A stretch of DNA of 64,000 bases from Agromyces sp. SYSU T00194 (GCF_040496035.1 NZ_JBEPJZ010000001.1:992001-1056000); one strand, 5' to 3'. Positions 43,336-52,591 are shown, counted from the first letter of the stretch. The notes: generated by a model not told the origin, from the sequence alone. Numbers and translations: made by a program.

Positions 43336-44523
43336 TCAGCCGCCGGCGCCCACCGACTCCAGGTACTCGTCGGCGAAGTCGGTGTCGATGCGGATCCAGA
43401 GCGGGCTGTGGTCGGAGAGCTGCCAGGTGCGCCACTGCTGGTAGCGCGACCGTACCTCGTCGGGGTCGTCCGAGTCCCCGTCGCGGCGGGTGACGTCGGC
43501 GCCCCACACCGGCTGGTCGTCGTCGCCGAAGACGTCGGCGAACATGTCGACCACGCCGCCCTCGAGCACCCGGAAGCGCTCGTCCTTCGTGCGCACCGCG
43601 ATCTGGTCGTAGAAGTGGTCGCGGTCGGTGATCGCGTCGCCGCGGATCTGCTCGGGCACCACGAAGCCCCGGCGCTCGAGCGCGTCCATGGTGCGGTGCT
43701 CGGGCGAGACGACGTTGAAGTCGCCGAGCAGGATGTAGTTCTCGACATCGAGCCGGGTGTCGTGCCCGGCGGCGCCCGCCGCTTCCGCGCGGCGCTTCCG
43801 CTCGCGCGCCTCGTCGTCCTGGCGGTCGGCGAAGAAGTCGACGAGGCCCGCGATCTCGTTCACGCGGTGCTGCAGCTGCGCGCCGGACTCGTCGCCGTAG
43901 TAGATGTGCACCGTGCACAGGCTGAACTTGAACCACCCGGCCTGGAACGCCACGAGGAACGGGCTGCGTGCGAACTGCTGGCGCCGCTCGGGCTCCGGCG
44001 GCTCGGCCGCCTGCTCCCCGGCCGCAGCTGCTGCCGCGGCGGCCTCGGCCGCCTGCTCCGCCGCCTCGATCTGCTTCGCCCCGACGATCAGCTGCCCGTC
44101 GGGCAGCACGATCTCCCCGGCGATGTGCCGGAACGTCACGCGCGACCGCCGGTACAGGAAGGCCATGCGCTCGCCGTTGCCCGCACGACCCTCGGTCACG
44201 TCGGTGACGAGCCAGTCCCATTCGCCCGGCCCGAGGATCGCGACGAGCCGTTCGAGCGGTGCGAGGTCGTCGTTCACCTCCTGCACGGCGATGAGGTCGA
44301 AGCACGAGCACAGCTCGGCGAGGTAGTAGAAGGTCTCGGGCAGGCGCGGTCCCCATCCGAAGCGGTTGCCGTCGAAGTCGCGGATGTTCCAGGTCGCGAG
44401 CATCAGCGAGCCCTCGGTGCGCTTGTCGTGCAGGTCGCGCAGCCGCCGTCGCATGCGGAGCAGCCGCTCGCTCGTGCGCACCGGGTCCGTCGTCGCCGCG
44501 ACGCCGCTGTAGTCGATGGTCAT
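43336..44523 (-). CDS. Endonuclease/exonuclease/phosphatase-fold protein
   Basis: A 395-residue soluble protein without a signal peptide. EEP motifs: 'LATWNIRDFDGNRFG', 'DLIAVQEVNDD', 'ILLGDFNVV' and 'LSDHSPLWIR'. An Ala/Glu-rich coiled linker lies between residues ~155 and 185 ('AAEQAAEAAAAAAAAGEQAAE'-like), unusual within this fold. It resembles cytoplasmic DNase I-like nucleases or phosphatases. The next gene downstream is convergent (16 nt away) and the upstream neighbour is co-directional but separated by 115 nt. Confidence 0.84.
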   Translation of the reverse strand: MTIDYSGVAATTDPVRTSERLLRMRRRLRDLHDKRTEGSLMLATWNIRDFDGNRFGWGPRLPETFYYLAELCSCFDLIAVQEVNDDLAPLERLVAILGPGEWDWLVTDVTEGRAGNGERMAFLYRRSRVTFRHIAGEIVLPDGQLIVGAKQIEAAEQAAEAAAAAAAAGEQAAEPPEPERRQQFARSPFLVAFQAGWFKFSLCTVHIYYGDESGAQLQHRVNEIAGLVDFFADRQDDEARERKRRAEAAGAAGHDTRLDVENYILLGDFNVVSPEHRTMDALERRGFVVPEQIRGDAITDRDHFYDQIAVRTKDERFRVLEGGVVDMFADVFGDDDQPVWGADVTRRDGDSDDPDEVRSRYQQWRTWQLSDHSPLWIRIDTDFADEYLESVGAGG

Positions 44524-44638
44524 GTCGCCCGTTCCCCTCGTTCGGACGACTCAGTTCTACACCCGTCGGTCAAGCGGACGCCTCGGTGCCAGCCCCAACC
44601 CGGGCCGCGCCGAGCGGCTCGGATCCGCGGGCAGGGGC

Positions 44639-45931
44639 TCAGCCCTCGTCGGCCGACTCCTCCGCGGCGGCGGGCTCGCAGACGCCGCGCTCGCTCATGG
44701 CGGCCTGCATCTGCTCGGCCGACCACGGCAGCTCGACCAGCGGCATCTCGCGGCCATCGGCGGCGTCGGCCTTCGACCCGATCGACGCGAGCATCAGCGC
44801 CGCGGAGCGCACGAACTCGGTGCCCGAGGTGGAGTTGTTCAGCGCGATCACGACCGTGAGCCCGGTGTCGGGATCGGCGTACGCGGCGGTCAGCGAGCCG
44901 GGGATCTCGGATGCGACGCCGCGCATCGGCCCGTACTCGTCGGCACCGAGGCCGTACGAGACCCACGACTCGGCGTCGGACCCGCGCGGCACCGTCGCCC
45001 ACTGCGCCGAGGCCGACTGCTCGGAGAGCAGGGACGACGTGGCGAGCGCCCGCGACCACACGCGCAGGTCCTCCAGGTCGGAGATCACGCCGAACGACGC
45101 GAATCCCGCCGACGACGACAGGTTGCTCACGTCGACCGCTTCGGTGCACTTCGACTCGGCGCCGCGCGGTGCCACGAGCCCGGCCGCGTGCGCGCCGGGC
45201 AGGTCGAGGTCGGAGGCCGCGGGCAGCGCGGTGCCGCCGAGCTCGAGCGGGCCGCTGACGTACCGGGCCACGAGGTCGGCGAAGTCGGTGTGCGTGAGCT
45301 CCTCGAGCGCGATGCCGAGCAGCACGGTCGCCGTGCGGGAGTACGCCCACTTCTCGCCCGGCTCGCCGGCCCGGTCGCGGGCGAGCCCGCTCGCGAGCAG
45401 CTCCATCGCCGGCCACTCCCGCCCGGGATTCTCGATGAGGTACCGGCGCAGCGGTTCGTAGTAGTCGCCCAGGCCGGAGGTCTGCTGGCACAGCTGTGCG
45501 AACGTGATGCCCTCGAGGCCCGGCACCTTCACGACCGGGCCCACCTGCTGGTTGAGCTGGACCTTCCCCTCGTCGACGAGCCGGAGCAGCACCGTGCAGG
45601 CCATGCCGGTCGTGATCAGGCCGGCGCGGAACGACATGTCGGTCGTCACGGGCGTGTCGCCGTCGCGCGTGGTGGTGCCGATCGCCGCGGTCCATCCCCC
45701 GGCCCACGGCGCCCAGACCCCCGCGATCGCCCCGCTCGAGCCGGATCGCTCCATCGCCTCGGTCAGCGCGGCCTCGAGCTCCTCGGCGACCGGACCCCCG
45801 ATGGCCGCATCCACCTGGTCGAACGGCGACTCCGCCGCACCCCGCGCACCCGTGCACCCTGCGGTGAGCAGCACCGCGACCGTCGCGACAGATGCCGCGA
45901 CGGTACGCATCCACTTCGAACGAACAGCCAC
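44639..45931 (-). CDS. Serine-hydrolase (beta-lactamase-like) lipoprotein with degenerate active site
   Basis: A 430-residue exported lipoprotein with lipobox TAGC near residue 25. The class C beta-lactamase/DD-peptidase-like fold is clear from 'ITFAQLCQQTSGLGDYYEPL', 'WAYSRTATVLLGIALEEL' and 'YVSGPLELGGT'. But where active enzymes have S-X-X-K in 'G-S-V-T-K', this one has 'FRAGLITTGM', and the Y-X-N motif reads Y-S-R. It is therefore probably a non-catalytic binding or regulatory protein. I start at GTG 45931 with GAGGGGG upstream. A TAGAAT -10 lies at 45960-45965. Confidence 0.8.
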   Translation of the reverse strand: MAVRSKWMRTVAASVATVAVLLTAGCTGARGAAESPFDQVDAAIGGPVAEELEAALTEAMERSGSSGAIAGVWAPWAGGWTAAIGTTTRDGDTPVTTDMSFRAGLITTGMACTVLLRLVDEGKVQLNQQVGPVVKVPGLEGITFAQLCQQTSGLGDYYEPLRRYLIENPGREWPAMELLASGLARDRAGEPGEKWAYSRTATVLLGIALEELTHTDFADLVARYVSGPLELGGTALPAASDLDLPGAHAAGLVAPRGAESKCTEAVDVSNLSSSAGFASFGVISDLEDLRVWSRALATSSLLSEQSASAQWATVPRGSDAESWVSYGLGADEYGPMRGVASEIPGSLTAAYADPDTGLTVVIALNNSTSGTEFVRSAALMLASIGSKADAADGREMPLVELPWSAEQMQAAMSERGVCEPAAAEESADEG

Positions 45932-46264
45932 CAAGCCCCCTCAGACCCGCTCTTGCGGGATTCTAACCCGGGACGCGTGGCCACCACCTGAGAGCCGGCC
46001 GTGCGGGAGGGAACCCGGTCGATGGCACGCCCGTCCATCCGATCACATCCGCGATCGGAACCCCAGCCGGGAGGGACGATGCGGTCCGTTTCTCGGTGTG
46101 CACCCGGAGGGCCGCGCAGCCCGGCGGCCCCCGCCTGCGCACGACGGCGCGCAGACGTGCGCGCCACCGTGTTCGACGCGAACCGATCCAATCCACCGGG
46201 GCCCGCGCGCCGAATCCCCGACGCACCCGGGCACGCCGGGATGCGGAAGAAGGAGGCACTGCTC
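45932..46264. other. 333-nt divergent intergenic region
   Basis: On the minus strand it holds TAGAAT (45960-45965) as -10 for the lipoprotein gene and a small hairpin CCCGC-TCTT-GCGGG (45946-45959) in its leader. On the plus side it has GGGAGGG followed by ATG 46079 in frame with the DUF4383 gene; that would add 62 residues with no family match, so I prefer ATG 46265 with AAGGAGG 8 nt upstream. Confidence 0.4.
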
Positions 46265-46672
46265 ATGCGTACGTCACCCAACCGACTCGTCGGCACCGTC
46301 TTCGGCGCCGTCTACGTGCTCGTCGGACTGCTCGGGTTCGCCGTCACCGGCGGCGTCGGGCTCTTCGCCACCGAGGGCGGGCTGCTGCTCGGCATCTTCG
46401 AGGTGAACCCGCTCCACAACATCGCCCACGTGCTGATCGGGGCGGCCCTGCTCATCGCCGGCCTCGCGAACGTGCCGGCCGCGAAGGCGACCAACACCAC
46501 GGTCGGCGCCGCGTACCTGCTGCTCGGCATCGTCGGGTTCTTCCTCGCCGGCACCGCCGCCAACGTGCTCGCGCTGAACACCGCGGACCACTTCCTCCAC
46601 CTCGCCAGCGCGATCGTGCTCATCGGCGTGGGGGTCGGCGCAGACCGCACCGCGCGGGTGGCGACCGCGTGA
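46265..46672 (+). CDS. DUF4383 family membrane protein
   Basis: A 135-residue membrane protein with four helices. 'NRLVGTVFGAVYVLVGLLGF', 'NPLHNIAHVLIGAALL', 'AYLLLGIVGFF' and 'NTADHFLHLASAIVLIG' are the hallmark repeats of DUF4383, with conserved His residues facing each other (NxxHN...H and DHxLH). The function is unknown; a role in envelope stress is often guessed. It overlaps the next gene by 4 nt (GTGA). Confidence 0.9.
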   Translation: MRTSPNRLVGTVFGAVYVLVGLLGFAVTGGVGLFATEGGLLLGIFEVNPLHNIAHVLIGAALLIAGLANVPAAKATNTTVGAAYLLLGIVGFFLAGTAANVLALNTADHFLHLASAIVLIGVGVGADRTARVATA

Positions 46673-47238
46673 CGACCACGACCACATCGACTCCGGGCGC
46701 GCCCTCGCGCGCCCGGACGGCCGCCGCGGCGCTGCGCAGCTGGCCCGCCCTCGCCGCGATCGGCGCGGGGCTGGTGCTGCTGGCGCTCGCGGCCGGCGCA
46801 GGGGGCGGCACGGGGATCGCCCTGGCCGGGCTCGGCATCGCCGCGCTCGGCCAGGGCGTGGCCGCCCTTCGCGCGGGGCACGTGGTGCTGCCGCGCACGA
46901 CCCTGATCGTGGTCGTGCTCGCGCTGGTGTCCGCCGCGGCCGTCGCATCGGCCGGCCTGCTGCCGCCGCTCGGGCTCGCCGGCGGACCGCTGCTGGCTGC
47001 GTCCACCTTCCTCGTCGTGCCCGCCGTGGCGGCGGCGCTCCGGCTGCGCGCCCCGCTGCGCGTGTCCGAGGCGCCGACCGATGCGCGCGGCGCGATCGAC
47101 CGCTGGCCGTCGGTGGTGGGCATGCTCGTGGGCGCGCTCCTCACCGCCGCGCTCGCCACGCCCGCACTCGCGAGCACCGCGCCGGGGGAACTCGCGGTGC
47201 CGCACGGGCAGCTCCACTCGGAGCACGCGGGCCACTAG
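46669..47238 (+). CDS. Membrane protein of unknown function, coupled to DUF4383 gene
   Basis: A 189-residue protein with about five hydrophobic segments after a Thr/Ser/Arg-rich N-terminus and a short His-containing tail (GQLHSEHAGH). I see no known family. Start is GTG 46669, overlapping the DUF4383 stop; this coupling suggests the two act together in the membrane. Its TAG stop is directly followed by a terminator hairpin. Confidence 0.72.
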   Translation: MTTTTTSTPGAPSRARTAAAALRSWPALAAIGAGLVLLALAAGAGGGTGIALAGLGIAALGQGVAALRAGHVVLPRTTLIVVVLALVSAAAVASAGLLPPLGLAGGPLLAASTFLVVPAVAAALRLRAPLRVSEAPTDARGAIDRWPSVVGMLVGALLTAALATPALASTAPGELAVPHGQLHSEHAGH

Positions 47239-47240
47239 GC

Positions 47241-47293
47241 ACGGATGCCGCGGGTCGCCTCCATGGGGATCGACGGCGGCTCGCGGCATCCGT
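47241..47293. terminator. Hairpin between convergent genes, built from GGATGCC arms
   Basis: ACGGATGCCGCG (47241-47252) and CGCGGCATCCGT (47282-47293) pair perfectly over 12 nt around a 29-nt loop. It lies between the stop at 47238 and the convergent helicase stop at 47330. Confidence 0.6.
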
Positions 47294-47329
47294 CCACCCG
47301 CCCGCCGTCGACGCCGTGGACGACGCGCG

Positions 47330-48631
47330 TCAGCCCGCGAGCTGCCGGATCGCGCCCGACATGAACCGTTCGACGTGCTCGTCGACCATCACGTCGCCGG
47401 GGCGCAGCGGTCGCTGGAGGTAGAGCCCGTCGAGCGCCGTCAGCCGGCTGAGCGCCACGTACGTCTGGCCCGGGCTGAACGCCCGCTGGCCGAGGTCGAC
47501 GATGGCGGTGTCGTAGCTCGCACCCTGCGACTTGTGGATCGTCACCGCCCAGGCCAGCCGCAGCGGGAACTGGGTGAACTCGGCGACGATCTCCTTCTCG
47601 AGGCGCTTGCGCACCGGGTCCCAGCTGTACTTGAACTTCTCCCACGTGGCGGGCTCGACCTCGACCTCGTCGCCGTCGACCTCGACCCGCAGCTCGCGCT
47701 TCAGGTTCGTCACGGTGCCGATCGTGCCGTTCACCCAGCGCGGCGGCTCGCCGGCCATCGAGACGTCGTTGCGCAGGAACATGACCTGCGCGCCCACCTT
47801 CAGCTCGAGCAGTTCGTCGGCCGGGTACGCGCGCCCGCCGAAGTCGCCGTTCACCTCGGCCGGGTTGCCCTTCGAGGTGCCCGGCAGGCGATGCAGCCTG
47901 GCCGCGTTGATGCGGTTGACGGTGTCGTTGCGGGTGGCGAGCGTGATGGCGCCCTCCTCGGGCAGCGGCCTGCGGGCGCCCACGTCGTTCAGCACCCCGG
48001 CGATCTCGGCGGTCACCATGCCGTGCCGCACCGCGTTCAGCATGTGCTTGAACTCGTCGTCGTGCTGCCGGTGGATCTCGCCGAGCTCGACGATGCGCAG
48101 GTCGGCCTCGTTCCACACCTTCGCGTCGAAGAACCAGATCGAGCGGTAGGTGTCGGCGAAATACGACCGCTCGTCGCGGTCTCCGCCCGGCACCGGCGCG
48201 AGCTGGTACGGGTCGCCGAACAGCACGACCTGCACGCCGCCGAACGCCTCGTGCGGGCGCTGGCGCGCCTGCCGCAGCGAACGGTCCATCGCGTCCATCA
48301 GGTCGGCGTTGACCATCGACACCTCGTCGATCACGAGCGTGTCCATCGCGTTCAGGAGCTTGCGCACCGTGTCGTTCTGCTCGATCTCGTGGTCGGCGAT
48401 GACCCCGATCGGCAGGCGGAACAGCGAGTGGATCGTCTGCCCGCCGACGTTCAGCGCCGCCACGCCCGTGGGCGCGCAGATCACGATCTGCTTCGAGGTG
48501 TGCCAGTTCAGGTGGTTCAGCAGGGTCGACTTGCCCGTGCCCGCGCGGCCCGTGACGAACACGTGGTCGCGTGTGCCCTCGATGAGCGCGAACACGGCCT
48601 GCTGCTCGCGGGTGAGGGTGACGGATGACAC
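47330..48631 (-). CDS. Pif1/RecD2-like DNA helicase
   Basis: A 433-residue superfamily 1B helicase. Walker A 'VTGRAGTGKSTLLNHL' is at about 24-40, followed by 'ICAPTGVAALNVGGQTIHSLF' (motif Ia), Walker B 'TLVIDEVSMVNADLMDAM', 'VVLFGDPYQLAPV' (motif III), and C-terminal 'AWAVTIHKSQGASYDTAIVDLGQRAF' with 'YVALSRLT' (motifs V-VI). Such proteins unwind 5'-3' during repair or replication. I start at GTG 48631; the frame upstream is open but without similarity. Stand-alone transcription unit ending at the shared hairpin. Confidence 0.87.
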   Translation of the reverse strand: MSSVTLTREQQAVFALIEGTRDHVFVTGRAGTGKSTLLNHLNWHTSKQIVICAPTGVAALNVGGQTIHSLFRLPIGVIADHEIEQNDTVRKLLNAMDTLVIDEVSMVNADLMDAMDRSLRQARQRPHEAFGGVQVVLFGDPYQLAPVPGGDRDERSYFADTYRSIWFFDAKVWNEADLRIVELGEIHRQHDDEFKHMLNAVRHGMVTAEIAGVLNDVGARRPLPEEGAITLATRNDTVNRINAARLHRLPGTSKGNPAEVNGDFGGRAYPADELLELKVGAQVMFLRNDVSMAGEPPRWVNGTIGTVTNLKRELRVEVDGDEVEVEPATWEKFKYSWDPVRKRLEKEIVAEFTQFPLRLAWAVTIHKSQGASYDTAIVDLGQRAFSPGQTYVALSRLTALDGLYLQRPLRPGDVMVDEHVERFMSGAIRQLAG

Positions 48632-48821
48632 GTGCGGCGACTCCGGACGACGGGTGACGGACGCCCCCACTGTAGCCGCGCCGGGCGCCCGCGACGCCGA
48701 TGCGCCGCCCCGCGGCATCCGCCCGCCTTCTCCACAGGCCGGGCCGTGCGCGGTCGAGGTGCGCCAGCTGCGGCGCGAGCTGGCCCACGCGGGCTCTCAG
48801 GAGCGCGTGACCGCCCGACCG

Positions 48822-48827
48822 TAGACT
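48822..48827 (+). promoter_or_regulatory. -10 element of a leaderless start (hypothetical secreted protein)
   Basis: TAGACT ends 6 nt before ATG 48834. Confidence 0.5.
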
Positions 48828-48833
48828 TGGGGA

Positions 48834-49886
48834 ATGGCGACCGAGACCGACCGACCCCCCGGCGTGTCGGTCTGGGCGGCCGTCGGCTGGTCGCTGCTCG
48901 CCGTGCTCCTCGTGGTCGCGTTCGTGTCATCGGTGGGGGCGCTCAATCGCACCGTCTACGGCTCGTCCACGTTCGTCGAGCGCTACCTGCAGGCGATCGC
49001 CGACGACGACATCGCGCAGGTCATGGCGACGCCCGGCGTCGAGCTCACGGCCGCCGAGCTCGAGGAGCGCGGCCTCGACGCCGACGTCTCGACCGCGATG
49101 CTGCGTTCGGGCGTGCTCGACCACGGCCCCGAGGACGTGCGCATCATCAGCGACGTCGAGGGCGACGAGGACGGCGAGCGCGTCGTGACCGCCAGCTACC
49201 GCATCGGCACGACCATCAACGAGTCGACCTACGTGCTGCGCCCGCTCGAGCCGCTCTACGGCGTGCTCGCGCGGTGGGAGTTCGCGGAGAGCCCGCTCGC
49301 GGTCACCGACGTCACCGTCGAGAACGGTGCGCTGTTCCAGGTCGGTTCCCTCACCCTCGACACGCGCGTCGGCAAGACGGGCGACGACCTCGCCGCGTTC
49401 TCGCAGGAGGCGCCGTACCTGACGATCGCGCCCGCCGCGTACTCGTTCGCCTACGACTCGCAGCTGCTCGCCGCACCCGCCGTGGAGCTGCCCGTGGTGC
49501 GCGGGGGCGAGAACGAGGTCGTGCTGGTCACCGCCCCGACCGACGTGTTCGTGCAGCGCGTGCAGGAGGAGGTCGACGGGTACCTGTCCGAGACCTGCGC
49601 GACCCAGCAGGTGCTGCAGCCGAGCGGATGCCCCTTCGGCATCGTGATCGACGACCGCGTGCTCTCCACGCCCGAGTGGTCCATCGTCGAGTTCCCGGTC
49701 GTGACCCTCACCGCGGGCGACGACGCGTTCGAGATGCCCCGCACCGAGGGCACCGCGCACATCTCCGTCGAGGTGCAGTCGCTGTTCGACGGGAGCGTCT
49801 CCCAGCTGGAGGAGGACCGGCCCATCGTGCTGGCGCTGACCACCTGGATCAAGCCCGACGGGTCGCTCGCGATCGAACTGCGCTGA
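48834..49886 (+). CDS. Membrane-anchored extracytoplasmic protein of unknown function
   Basis: A 350-residue protein with one N-terminal helix ('VGWSLLAVLLVVAFVSSVGAL', about 15-37) and a long outer part. The sequence 'TFVERYLQAIADDDIAQVMATPGVEL' resembles the NTF2-like domains of actinobacterial cell-envelope proteins. Two cysteines (TCATQ and SGCPF) may form a disulfide. I do not recognise a named family. Start at ATG 48834 is supported by the -10 spacing. The following CtaG gene is convergent. Confidence 0.7.
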   Translation: MATETDRPPGVSVWAAVGWSLLAVLLVVAFVSSVGALNRTVYGSSTFVERYLQAIADDDIAQVMATPGVELTAAELEERGLDADVSTAMLRSGVLDHGPEDVRIISDVEGDEDGERVVTASYRIGTTINESTYVLRPLEPLYGVLARWEFAESPLAVTDVTVENGALFQVGSLTLDTRVGKTGDDLAAFSQEAPYLTIAPAAYSFAYDSQLLAAPAVELPVVRGGENEVVLVTAPTDVFVQRVQEEVDGYLSETCATQQVLQPSGCPFGIVIDDRVLSTPEWSIVEFPVVTLTAGDDAFEMPRTEGTAHISVEVQSLFDGSVSQLEEDRPIVLALTTWIKPDGSLAIELR

Positions 49887-49925
49887 GCCGCGCCGAGCGC
49901 GTGCGGCGGCCACGGGCGCTCGGGG

Positions 49926-51920
49926 TCAGCGGCGCGCGTCGCGCTCCGCGATCGCCGCGAGGCGGGCGTTGTACTCGGCGAGCTCCGCGTCGCCCGTGCG
50001 GTCGGCGTGCCGGTCGCGCCGGCGCGACTCGCGCTCGTCGCTGCGCGACCACTGCACCGCGACGGTGATCGCAAGCGCGAGCGTCGGCACCTCGCCGATC
50101 GACCAGGCGATGCCGCCGCCGAGGCGCTGGTCGACGAGCGCGTCGGTGCCCCAGCCCATCGCGCCGTACCAGTCGGCGGCGAGCAGTCCGGTGCCCATCA
50201 TGAGGGCGACGCCGAAGAACGCGTGGAACGCCATGGTCGCCAGCAGCAGCAGGAGGCGGAACGGGTACGGCAGGCGGTACGGCACCGGGTCGATGCCGAT
50301 GAGCGACTGCACGAACAGGTACCCGGTGATGAGGAAGTGGACGATCATCCACTCGTGACCGATGTGGTCCTCCATCGCCCAGCGCAGCAGGCCCGAGTAG
50401 TAGAACACCCAGAGCGAGCCCGCGAACAGCACCGCGGCGACGATCGGGTTCGCGATGATGCCCGCGAACCGCGAGTGCACCGCGAGCAGGATCCACTCGC
50501 GGCCGCCGCGGCTGCCGTCCTTCCGGGCGTGGATCGCGCGCGCGGCGAGGGTGACCGGCGCCCCGGGCACCAGCAGCACGGGCACCGCCATCGTGAGGGT
50601 CATGTGCGCGAGCATGTGCGCCGAGAAGAGGGTCTCCTGGTAGGCGTTCACGCCGCCGTTCGTGATCCAGAACAGCAGCAGCATGCCCGCCACCCAGAGC
50701 ACGGCGCGGTAGATGGGCCAGCGGTCGCCGCGGCGGCGCAGGCGCACGACGCCGGCGAGGTAGAAGAACACGCCGAACGCGCAGCCGAGCATCCACAGCG
50801 GGTCCCAGTTCCACAGCGTCAGGTAGTGCTCGACCGACGGGGGCGGCGGCAGCAGCTCGCCCGTGAGCAGTTCGGCCGGGGTCGGCTGCGCGAGCTCGGT
50901 CGCCGGCACCTGCTCGACCGGCGTCGCGGTGCGCGCGAGCGCCGCGGCGACCCCCGAGGCGATGCCCATGAAGACGAGCTCGCCGACCACGAGGCCCCAG
51001 AACGCGCCGGGGGTGCGGGTCGTGCCGCCGGCGGGTGCACCGGCCCGCTGCATCCGCCCGATCAGCCAGCGTCGCTGCAGGGCGCCGAAGCCGCCCAGTG
51101 CGAGCAGCGCGACGAGCTTGGCGACGACCAGCGCGCCGTACGGGGTCGCGAGCTCGTCGAGGCTGCCGACCCGCAGCGCGGCGCTGACGTAGCCCGAGAA
51201 CGCCACGACGATGAACGAGATCAGCGCGACGGTCGAGTACCGGGCGACGATCACCGGCAGGCGCCCGGGCTCGAACGCCCCGCGGAGGAGCACGATCGTG
51301 ACCAGTCCGCCGATCCAGACGCCCGCGAACACCAGGTGCAGGCCGAGCGCGGTGATCGCCTGGTCGTGGCCCGAGGTGCCTGCGGCGTGCCCCTGCTCCG
51401 CCATCGGCACCAGCGCGACCAGCGCGAGCACGGCGACGAAGACGAGGGCGGTGTGGTTGCGCACCGCGAAGCACAGCACCGTCACGGCGGCGGCGACCAG
51501 GGTCGTGGCGAGCCACGCCTGCCCCAGCTCGATGCTGGTGAGGAACTGGCCGAGTGCCGCGCCGAACCGGTCGTCGAAGGTGAGCGCGGCACCGCTCACG
51601 CTGAGGAACGTGAAGAGCGTGGTCGCGGCGGACGCGACGGTGAAGACGGCTGCGGATGCGGCGGCGACGTCGAGCGCCGCGCCGAACTCCTTCTTCTCGG
51701 GCGCGAGGGCCCAGAGGGCCATGACGAGACCGCCGAGGGTGCCCGCCACGCCGAGGTTGACGAACAGCTTCGCGATCGGCAGGCCCCAGCGCACGGTCGG
51801 GCCCGCGTCCTGCAGCGGGAGGGGGTCGGCGCCGCCACCGACGACGAGGCCCGCGAGGGTCGCCACGACGGCGGCGAGGAGCAGCACGGCGGGGCCGAAC
51901 ACGCGGGCGGAGCGGGGCAC
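49926..51920 (-). CDS. CopD-CtaG fusion: copper resistance / cytochrome c oxidase assembly protein
   Basis: A 664-residue membrane protein with some 15 helices. Residues ~1-300 resemble CopD (copper import/resistance), with 'AEQGHAAGTSGHDQAITALGLHLVFAG' and 'IGGLVTIVLL'. Residues ~330-640 match the caa3-type oxidase assembly factor CtaG: 'LWNWDPLWMLGCAF', 'NAYQETLFSAHMLAHMTLTM', 'VFYYSGLLRWAMEDHIGHEWMIVHF' and 'AFHAFFGVALMMGTGLLA', rich in His/Met for Cu(I) transfer. Start is GTG 51920 with TAGGCT 6 nt upstream (leaderless). Such fusions are known in Actinobacteria. Confidence 0.88.
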   Translation of the reverse strand: MPRSARVFGPAVLLLAAVVATLAGLVVGGGADPLPLQDAGPTVRWGLPIAKLFVNLGVAGTLGGLVMALWALAPEKKEFGAALDVAAASAAVFTVASAATTLFTFLSVSGAALTFDDRFGAALGQFLTSIELGQAWLATTLVAAAVTVLCFAVRNHTALVFVAVLALVALVPMAEQGHAAGTSGHDQAITALGLHLVFAGVWIGGLVTIVLLRGAFEPGRLPVIVARYSTVALISFIVVAFSGYVSAALRVGSLDELATPYGALVVAKLVALLALGGFGALQRRWLIGRMQRAGAPAGGTTRTPGAFWGLVVGELVFMGIASGVAAALARTATPVEQVPATELAQPTPAELLTGELLPPPPSVEHYLTLWNWDPLWMLGCAFGVFFYLAGVVRLRRRGDRWPIYRAVLWVAGMLLLFWITNGGVNAYQETLFSAHMLAHMTLTMAVPVLLVPGAPVTLAARAIHARKDGSRGGREWILLAVHSRFAGIIANPIVAAVLFAGSLWVFYYSGLLRWAMEDHIGHEWMIVHFLITGYLFVQSLIGIDPVPYRLPYPFRLLLLLATMAFHAFFGVALMMGTGLLAADWYGAMGWGTDALVDQRLGGGIAWSIGEVPTLALAITVAVQWSRSDERESRRRDRHADRTGDAELAEYNARLAAIAERDARR

Positions 51921-51926
51921 CAGACC

Positions 51927-51932
51927 AGCCTA
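51927..51932 (-). promoter_or_regulatory. -10 element of a leaderless start (CopD-CtaG)
   Basis: TAGGCT on the minus strand, 6 nt before GTG 51920. Confidence 0.5.
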
Positions 51933-52033
51933 AGCGCTGGACAGGGCCGGGTTTCGCGCGGGCGGGTGCCCGGGCACGTGCCCGCCCCCGCGCGCGACGG
52001 CCGCGAGGCATCCGCTCGCCCCCGACCCGCAGA

Positions 52034-52073
52034 CACGAGGAGGGCGCCGGCCGGAGCCGACGCCCTCCTCGTG
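52034..52073 (-). terminator. Hairpin terminator of the HU gene
   Basis: CACGAGGAGGGCG (52034-52046) and CGCCCTCCTCGTG (52061-52073) pair perfectly over 13 nt. It begins 15 nt after the HU stop on the minus strand. Confidence 0.8.
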
Positions 52074-52087
52074 AGGTACGTGTGTCG

Positions 52088-52375
52088 CTACTTGGCGGCA
52101 GCCTTGAGCTTCGAGCCCGCGCTGACCTTGACCGAGTAGCCGGCCGGGATCGTGATCTCGGCGCCCGTCTGCGGGTTGCGGCCGGTGCGCGCAGCGCGGT
52201 GCGTGCGCTCGACGGCGAGCCACCCGGGGATCGAGACCTTGGTGTCGGCCGCGACCGACTCCGCGATCACGTCGAAGAGGCTGCCGAGCACCTTGTCGAC
52301 GGCGGCCTGGCTCAAGTCCGTGTCCGCCGCGATCTTCGCGACGAGGTCGGTCTTGTTCAGCGACTTGTCAGCCAT
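52088..52375 (-). CDS. hup: HU-family DNA-binding protein
   Basis: A 95-residue nucleoid protein. 'LNKTDLVAKIAADTDLSQAAVDKVLGSLFDVI' is the dimerisation helix region and 'RTGRNPQTGAEITIPAGYSVKVSAGSKLK' is the beta-arm with the conserved GRNPQTG motif that bends DNA. It lacks the long Lys/Ala-rich tail of mycobacterial and Streptomyces HupS. Start is ATG 52375 with GAGGAGG upstream. The leader (52391-52430) contains two CTGTTTC direct repeats 14 nt apart, a possible regulator site. Confidence 0.95.
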   Translation of the reverse strand: MADKSLNKTDLVAKIAADTDLSQAAVDKVLGSLFDVIAESVAADTKVSIPGWLAVERTHRAARTGRNPQTGAEITIPAGYSVKVSAGSKLKAAAK

Positions 52376-52591
52376 TGGATGTCCTCCTCGGACCTTCACT
52401 GTTTCGGTACAGCTGTTTCAGTTGTGTCGGAGGCGCCCTGAAGGGGATCCCCCGTGGCCGATCGGCCGCCTCGAATGTAACAGAGATCCCCGGAAACACG
52501 CGGATTTCCGGGGGTTCACAGGATTTTCCCCCGGCGTGTCCCGGGCGTGGAGGGCCCGTGGCCGCCGCACCTCCGGGGCACCCCGGAGACG

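Noticed and set aside
40281..43748. 1155-codon open frame on the minus strand across the PAP2, membrane protein and monooxygenase genes
   Set aside because: It is antisense to genes with clear family motifs and has a low-complexity Arg/Ala/Gly/Glu composition, the usual shadow of GC-rich coding DNA.
46079..46264. 62-residue N-terminal extension of the DUF4383 protein from ATG 46079
   Set aside because: There is a ribosome-like GGGAGGG, but the extension is Arg/Pro-rich without family similarity, while ATG 46265 has AAGGAGG and begins exactly where the family does.
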